Shown here: piece by piece, positions 60,002 through 64,000 of the stretch
How positions within the stretch are numbered: the first letter of the stretch is position 1
Layout of the letters: each line of letters starts with the position of its first letter
Source: Magnetospirillum sp.
Lineage (GTDB): Bacteria > Pseudomonadota > Alphaproteobacteria > CACIAM-22H2
Reading direction: 5' to 3'
Assembly (NCBI GenBank): GCA_027532905.1
Contig: JAPZUA010000002.1
Span: 372,001 to 436,000, forward strand
Length of the DNA stretch: 64,000 nt
Program-made: the position numbers and the translations under genes
The notes under the pieces: model-generated
Told to the model about the DNA's origin: nothing
What the model saw: the letters and a program-made list of their open reading frames with translations, nothing else
Database searches by the model: none

Positions 60002-61133
60002 AACAGGCGAACTGGCTTCGTCGGGGGCGCTGTCGCGCGCCTCCGGCGTCGATCTGCGCGTCGCAGGCTTGCGCAAATTGTATGGGTCTGTCGTCGCCGT
60101 CCACGATGTCGGCTTCGATGTCCCGGCCGGCCAGATGATCTCGCTCATCGGGCCGAGCGGCTGCGGCAAGACCACGACCTTGCGCATGATTGCGGGCCTC
60201 GAGCAGCCCGATATCGGCAGCATCGTGGCGGGCGGGCGCGTGCTCGTCGATGGCGAGGCCCGGCTTCCGCCCGAGCAGCGTGATCTCGGCATGGTCTTCC
60301 AGAGCTACGCTCTGTGGCCGCACATGACGGTCTTCGACAATCTCGCCTACGGTCTGAAGCGGCGCGGTCACGCCCGCGCGGCGATCGCAGGCAAGGTGGC
60401 CGAGGTTCTTCGCATCGTCGGCATGTCGGATTACGCGGCCCGCTTTCCGGGCCAGCTTTCCGGCGGTCAGCAGCAGCGTGTGGCGCTGTCGCGCGCCATC
60501 GCGACGGAGCCGGGCATACTTCTCTTCGACGAACCGCTCTCCAATCTCGACGCCGTTCTGCGCGAGCAGATGCGATTCGAGATCCGGTCGCTGCAGCAGC
60601 GGCTCGGCATCACGGGCGTCTATGTCACGCACAGCCAGGACGAAGCGCTGGCGATGTCCGACCAGATCGCCGTCATGCGCGACGGGCGCATCGTCCAGAT
60701 TGGCAAGCCCGCGGAAATATACGGGCTCCCGCGCTCGCGTTTTGTCGCGGCCTTCATCGGACTGACCAACCTCGTTGATCTGCGCGCGATTTCGGTCGAC
60801 GGGAACGGCGTCGCCGGATCGTTGTCGAGCGGGGCGATCATTCGCGCGCGGGTCGGGGCCATCGAGGCAGCATCCTCGGGCGGCACGGTCGCCGTGTCGA
60901 TCCGGCCGGTCGAAATTGCGATAAGCCGTGGTGCGGGTGCTGGCAACGCCGAGAACCGGCTCGCAGGGCGTGTGCGCACGACGGCTTTTACCGGTGGGCT
61001 CATCGACTACTTTGTCGATGTCGGCGGCGGATTGGAGCTGCGGGTCCAGACAACGCCGCCTGCCGCCGCGGAACCCGGCGATGATGTAATGCTTTCGTTC
61101 GCTGCCGACCGCACGGTCGTGCTTGCGGACTGA
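59982..61133 (+). CDS. ABC transporter ATP-binding protein (FbpC/PotA-like)
   Basis: 383 residues. Walker A GPSGCGKTT, Q-loop VFQSYALWPHMTVFDNLAYGL, signature LSGGQQQRVALSRAIA, Walker B ILLFDEPLSNLDA, H-loop VTHSQDEALAMSD, then a C-terminal TOBE region (from about 250) as in PotA/FbpC. It energises the fused permease. ATG 59982 or 59985 both fit; the gene overlaps the receptor gene by about 20 bases. Confidence 0.94.
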   Translation: MMPLGNRTGELASSGALSRASGVDLRVAGLRKLYGSVVAVHDVGFDVPAGQMISLIGPSGCGKTTTLRMIAGLEQPDIGSIVAGGRVLVDGEARLPPEQRDLGMVFQSYALWPHMTVFDNLAYGLKRRGHARAAIAGKVAEVLRIVGMSDYAARFPGQLSGGQQQRVALSRAIATEPGILLFDEPLSNLDAVLREQMRFEIRSLQQRLGITGVYVTHSQDEALAMSDQIAVMRDGRIVQIGKPAEIYGLPRSRFVAAFIGLTNLVDLRAISVDGNGVAGSLSSGAIIRARVGAIEAASSGGTVAVSIRPVEIAISRGAGAGNAENRLAGRVRTTAFTGGLIDYFVDVGGGLELRVQTTPPAAAEPGDDVMLSFAADRTVVLAD

Positions 61134-61157
61134 TACGAGACAGGATCGGAGCGCGCG

Positions 61158-62234
61158 ATGACGATAAAATGGGCCGAAAGCTGGATGCTCCGGTTCCCCT
61201 CGAACCGTGCTGCGGCAGAGCGCAGCGACGAGTTCTTCGAACTGATCGGCGTAACGCTCGAAGACGCGAAGGGCGGGCGCGGCACCGGCTGGACCTTCAC
61301 TTCCGACTATGGCGGCGGCGAAGCGGTCAAGGCATTGCTCGATGTTGTGCTGTTGCCCCGAATTCTCGGACGCGACGCGATCGACGTCGAAGCGATCAAC
61401 GACCAGCTCTTCCACTATACGCATCGCCTTGGACACGGCATCACATCGATGGCCATCGCGGCGATCGACGTCGCGATGTGGGATCTGCGGGCGCGGGACG
61501 CCGGCGTGTCGATCGCCCGGATGCTTGGCCAGGTGCGCGACCGCGTGCCGTGTTACGGCAGCGGGAAGGCAAGCCCGTCGCTACCCATCGACGAGCTTGT
61601 CGAACTCTCGGCCGGATATGTGCGCGATGGCTTCAATGCGGTGAAGATCCGCGTCGGGCGCGAGCCGGGCAAGGACATCGCGCGCATCCGCGCGGTGCGG
61701 CAGGCGATCGGGGAGGGGCCGCGCATCCTGTGCGATGCGAACGAGCGGCTCGATCTGCCGACCGCACTTTGGCTTGGCAAGCAGCTGTGCGATCTGGGCG
61801 TCCACTGGTTCGAGGAGCCGCTGCTTTCGCAGGATATCGAGGGCTATCGTCGGATGCGCAATGCGCTGCCGATTGCTATCGCGATGGGGGAGCATGTGCA
61901 CTCGCGGCGCGACTTTATGCCTTACATCGCGAACGGAGCCGTCGATGTCGTGCAGCCCGACATGTGTTTCGTCGGCGGCATCACCGAGACGATGCGCATC
62001 GGGCGAATGGCCGATACGGCCGGGCTGGCCCTCGCCCCCCATTTCATGACGGTCCTCCACATCCACGTCGCCGCGGCACTGCCGCGCGCGACCTATGTCG
62101 AGTTTTACCCCTTCATGGATGACTTGCTGGTCGAAGGTCTGAAGGTTGAGGACGGGATGCTCCTTGTGCCGACGCGACCGGGTCACGGCGTCGAATTCAC
62201 CGAGCAAGCTTGGCGCGACTATCGCGTCGCGTGA
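61158..62234 (+). CDS. enolase superfamily enzyme (mandelate racemase-type)
   Basis: 358 residues. Capping domain then barrel with motif V-K-I-R-V-G (Lys present, second basic residue Arg), metal ligands in CDANE, WFEEP and MGEH, and His in APHFMT; catalytic His-Asp dyad residues near QPDMCFVGG. These mark an MR-subgroup acid-sugar dehydratase or racemase. It begins 24 nt after the ATPase stop and lies 23 nt before a second enolase-family gene, so the operon carries two such enzymes, probably acting on related isomers. Confidence 0.92.
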   Translation: MTIKWAESWMLRFPSNRAAAERSDEFFELIGVTLEDAKGGRGTGWTFTSDYGGGEAVKALLDVVLLPRILGRDAIDVEAINDQLFHYTHRLGHGITSMAIAAIDVAMWDLRARDAGVSIARMLGQVRDRVPCYGSGKASPSLPIDELVELSAGYVRDGFNAVKIRVGREPGKDIARIRAVRQAIGEGPRILCDANERLDLPTALWLGKQLCDLGVHWFEEPLLSQDIEGYRRMRNALPIAIAMGEHVHSRRDFMPYIANGAVDVVQPDMCFVGGITETMRIGRMADTAGLALAPHFMTVLHIHVAAALPRATYVEFYPFMDDLLVEGLKVEDGMLLVPTRPGHGVEFTEQAWRDYRVA

Positions 62235-62257
62235 ATTGCCCTGAAGAAGGAACGAAA

Positions 62258-63364
62258 ATGCAGCACAAGATCCGCAAAATCGACGTTCATCTCGTCTCGT
62301 ATCCGATCACGGGCGGCTTCGCCGATGCGACGCGCAAGGTCGAAACGATTGGCTTCCTGCTTGTTCGCGTAACGACCGACCAGGGTCTGGAGGGCGTTGG
62401 CGTCACCTACCACGAGGTTGGTGGCGAGGCGGCCCGCGACCTTATTCTGCGCAACATGGCGCCGAAACTGATCGGTCGTGATCCGCTTGAGACCGAGGCG
62501 ATCTGGCAGGAATTCTTCCACTATCTGCGCGGCGTCGGTCGCAAGGGTCTGATGTACTGCGCGCTGAGTGCCATTGATATCGCGCTGTGGGATCTCAAAG
62601 GCAAGATCGCCGGATTGCCCGTCTACAAGCTGCTCGGCGGCAATCTCACGAAGGTTCCGGTCTACGCAAGCGGTGGCTGGACCTCGTACTCGGACGAAGA
62701 ACTTGTCGCAGAGATGCAGGGGATGGTCGCGCGTGGCTTCAAGACGATCAAGTTCAAGGTCGGGTTCGATGGCGGACGTGCCATCAACCGCGACGTGGTG
62801 CGCGTGCGCAAGGTACGCGAGGCGGTGGGGCCCGACATCCGCATCCTCGTCGATGCCAACAACTGCTTCGATGCGGCGACCGCCGTACAGCTCGCAAACC
62901 GGATCCGCGAATTCGACATCGCGCTGTTCGAGGAGCCGGTCTTCGCCGACGACATTCCCGGTCTCGCGCGGTTCAAGCGCGGCACGGATATTCCGCTCGC
63001 CACCGGCGAGCACGAATACACGAAGTTCGGCGTGCGCGACTTGCTGCTAGCCGAGGCGGCCGATATCGTCCAGGTCGATGGCGCGCGCGCGGGCGGCTAC
63101 ACTGAGATGCTAAAATGTGCAGCCCTCACGCAGGCGTGGAATGTCAAGTTTGCACCGCATGCGATGGAAAATGTACATCTTCATCTCGTCGCGGCGGTAC
63201 CGAACGCGCTTTTCCTCGAGCGGCTCTTGATGTTCGAGGAGATCACTGGAAAGGTCTTCAAGGACGCGCCAGCGCCGATCGACGGTTTCATGTACGTTCC
63301 CGATCGACCGGGCCTTGCGCTCGATCTCGATATGGATTTTGTGAAGAGTCACGAGGACAAATGA
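62258..63364 (+). CDS. enolase superfamily enzyme (mandelate racemase/muconate lactonizing-type)
   Basis: 368 residues from ATG at 62258, behind GAAGAAGGAAC. K-x-K motif intact (TIKFKVGFDGG), metal ligands in VDANN, FEEPV and TGEHE, C-terminal His in APHAMENVH. The Asn after the second Asp, and the ATGEHEYTK segment, resemble MR-subgroup dehydratases. It differs clearly from its neighbour at 61158, so the two are paralogues, not a recent duplication. An upstream in-frame start at 62210 would overlap that gene. Confidence 0.92.
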   Translation: MQHKIRKIDVHLVSYPITGGFADATRKVETIGFLLVRVTTDQGLEGVGVTYHEVGGEAARDLILRNMAPKLIGRDPLETEAIWQEFFHYLRGVGRKGLMYCALSAIDIALWDLKGKIAGLPVYKLLGGNLTKVPVYASGGWTSYSDEELVAEMQGMVARGFKTIKFKVGFDGGRAINRDVVRVRKVREAVGPDIRILVDANNCFDAATAVQLANRIREFDIALFEEPVFADDIPGLARFKRGTDIPLATGEHEYTKFGVRDLLLAEAADIVQVDGARAGGYTEMLKCAALTQAWNVKFAPHAMENVHLHLVAAVPNALFLERLLMFEEITGKVFKDAPAPIDGFMYVPDRPGLALDLDMDFVKSHEDK

Positions 63365-63383
63365 ATTGGGTAGGTCGGAACCG

Positions 63384-64000
63384 ATGAGTAAAAGCGACGT
63401 TGCGGCGCCGATAGATCCTTGGAAAGCCTTCAGCGGCGCGTCCGGGCGGGGGCGCCTCGCCGGGGTTCTCGCACTGGAGGATTTCGAAGCATTGGCGCGA
63501 AACACGCTGCCGCGGCCAGTTTTCGGCTATGTCGCGGGGGCGGCCGAGACGAATGCGTCGCTCGCGGACAATCGCAACGCGTTTGGGCAATGGAGCTTTG
63601 TCCCGCGCGTGCTGCGGGACGTTGCGGTGCGCAGCCAGACGATCGAACTGTTTGGAACGACCTATGCCGCGCCCTTCGGCATTGCGCCGATGGGGCTTGC
63701 AGCTCTTACCGCCTTCGACGGCGACCGGGTTCTTGCGCGGGCCGCGTCGAAGTGTGGCATTCCTTTCGTCCTCAGCGCCACTTCGCTGACGCCGCTCGAG
63801 GAGGTGATCGAGGCTGCACCGGGAAGCTGGTTCCAAGCCTATCTTCCGGGCGAGGACGCGCGGATCATTGCGTTGCTGGAACGGGTGCGGGCTGCCGGTT
63901 ACAGAACGCTCGTCGTGACGGTCGATCTCCCGGTTGCCGGAAATCGGGAGAACAATATTCGCGCCGGATTTTCCACGCCGTTGCGCCCGAACCTGCGGCT
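63384..64000 (+). CDS. FMN-dependent alpha-hydroxy acid oxidase/dehydrogenase (LldD/glycolate oxidase family), cut by right edge
   Basis: First 205 codons from ATG at 63384; the rest lies beyond the window. After a 25-residue leader the family fold begins with LALEDFEALARNTLPRPVFGYVAGAAET (active-site Tyr in FGYVAGAA), then PFGIAPMGLAAL (FMN site), PFVLSATSLTPLEEV and TLVVTVDLPVAGNRE. It oxidises an L-2-hydroxy acid to a 2-keto acid using O2 or the quinone pool. It follows the second enolase-family gene by 19 nt, so it is part of the LacI operator 7 operon. Confidence 0.9.
   Translation, partial: MSKSDVAAPIDPWKAFSGASGRGRLAGVLALEDFEALARNTLPRPVFGYVAGAAETNASLADNRNAFGQWSFVPRVLRDVAVRSQTIELFGTTYAAPFGIAPMGLAALTAFDGDRVLARAASKCGIPFVLSATSLTPLEEVIEAAPGSWFQAYLPGEDARIIALLERVRAAGYRTLVVTVDLPVAGNRENNIRAGFSTPLRPNLR

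Noticed and set aside
1-64000. CRISPR arrays, rRNA genes, prophage genes
   Set aside because: No regularly spaced direct repeats, rRNA-like sequence or phage structural genes were found on reading through.

Overview
The window looks like chromosome of a GC-rich alphaproteobacterium. The reasons are the heterotetrameric sarcosine oxidase operon, the many ABC and TRAP uptake systems each paired with catabolic enzymes, frequent TTG/GTG starts and dense operons joined by 4-base ATGA overlaps. The genus cannot be told from the sequence alone. I saw no rRNA, complete tRNA, transposase, integrase, phage gene or CRISPR array. The content is almost entirely uptake and catabolism of small organic compounds.

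Layout. (1) 1-8424, minus strand: soxB-soxD-soxA-soxG-purU, then a LysR regulator, a glucarate-dehydratase-like enolase-superfamily enzyme and an Ldh2-type dehydrogenase cut by the left edge. SoxBDAG demethylates sarcosine and yields folate-bound C1; PurU can release formate. (2) 8801-12046, plus: a polar amino acid ABC transporter, divergent from soxB. (3) 12577-21196: a PLP D-cysteine desulfhydrase/L-cysteate sulfo-lyase-like enzyme and an amidase (minus), a LysR regulator, and a divergent dipeptide-type ABC transporter. Two near-identical LysR-type operators link the halves. (4) 21524-27531, minus: Old Yellow Enzyme, CurA-like reductase, oleate hydratase, and an ArsA ATPase without other ars genes. 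(5) 28468-37436, plus: a GntR/FCD-regulated operon with an esterase, a CUT1 sugar transporter lacking its ATPase, an epimerase, a Gfo/Idh oxidoreductase and a mannitol-dehydrogenase-family enzyme, followed by an aldo/keto reductase.

(6) 37537-64000 is the most coherent part. It holds a LacI regulator, three uptake systems (Ssu/Tau-type ABC, TRAP, Fe/polyamine-type ABC), two enolase-superfamily dehydratase/racemase-like enzymes, an IlvD/Edd dehydratase, a DHDPS/KDG-aldolase-like lyase with altered active site, two Gfo/Idh dehydrogenases, GMC oxidase, Zn alcohol dehydrogenase, ALDH, crotonase, CoA transferase, MmgE/PrpD and an FMN 2-hydroxyacid oxidase cut by the right edge. Seven copies of a 16-bp imperfect palindrome near ATGTAAGCGCTTTCAT lie at the promoters of six transcription units here, four right after a TTGACA box. 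I infer one LacI-controlled regulon for a sugar acid or other polyhydroxy/branched acid whose identity is not evident.

Also unexplained by the genes: a three-copy 210-250 bp intergenic repeat (about 12.3, 21.3 and 28.1 kb) ending in a tRNA-Pro-like 3' end plus a GAAA-capped terminator hairpin, and strong hairpins exactly between the binding-protein gene and the permease genes in three separate ABC operons.
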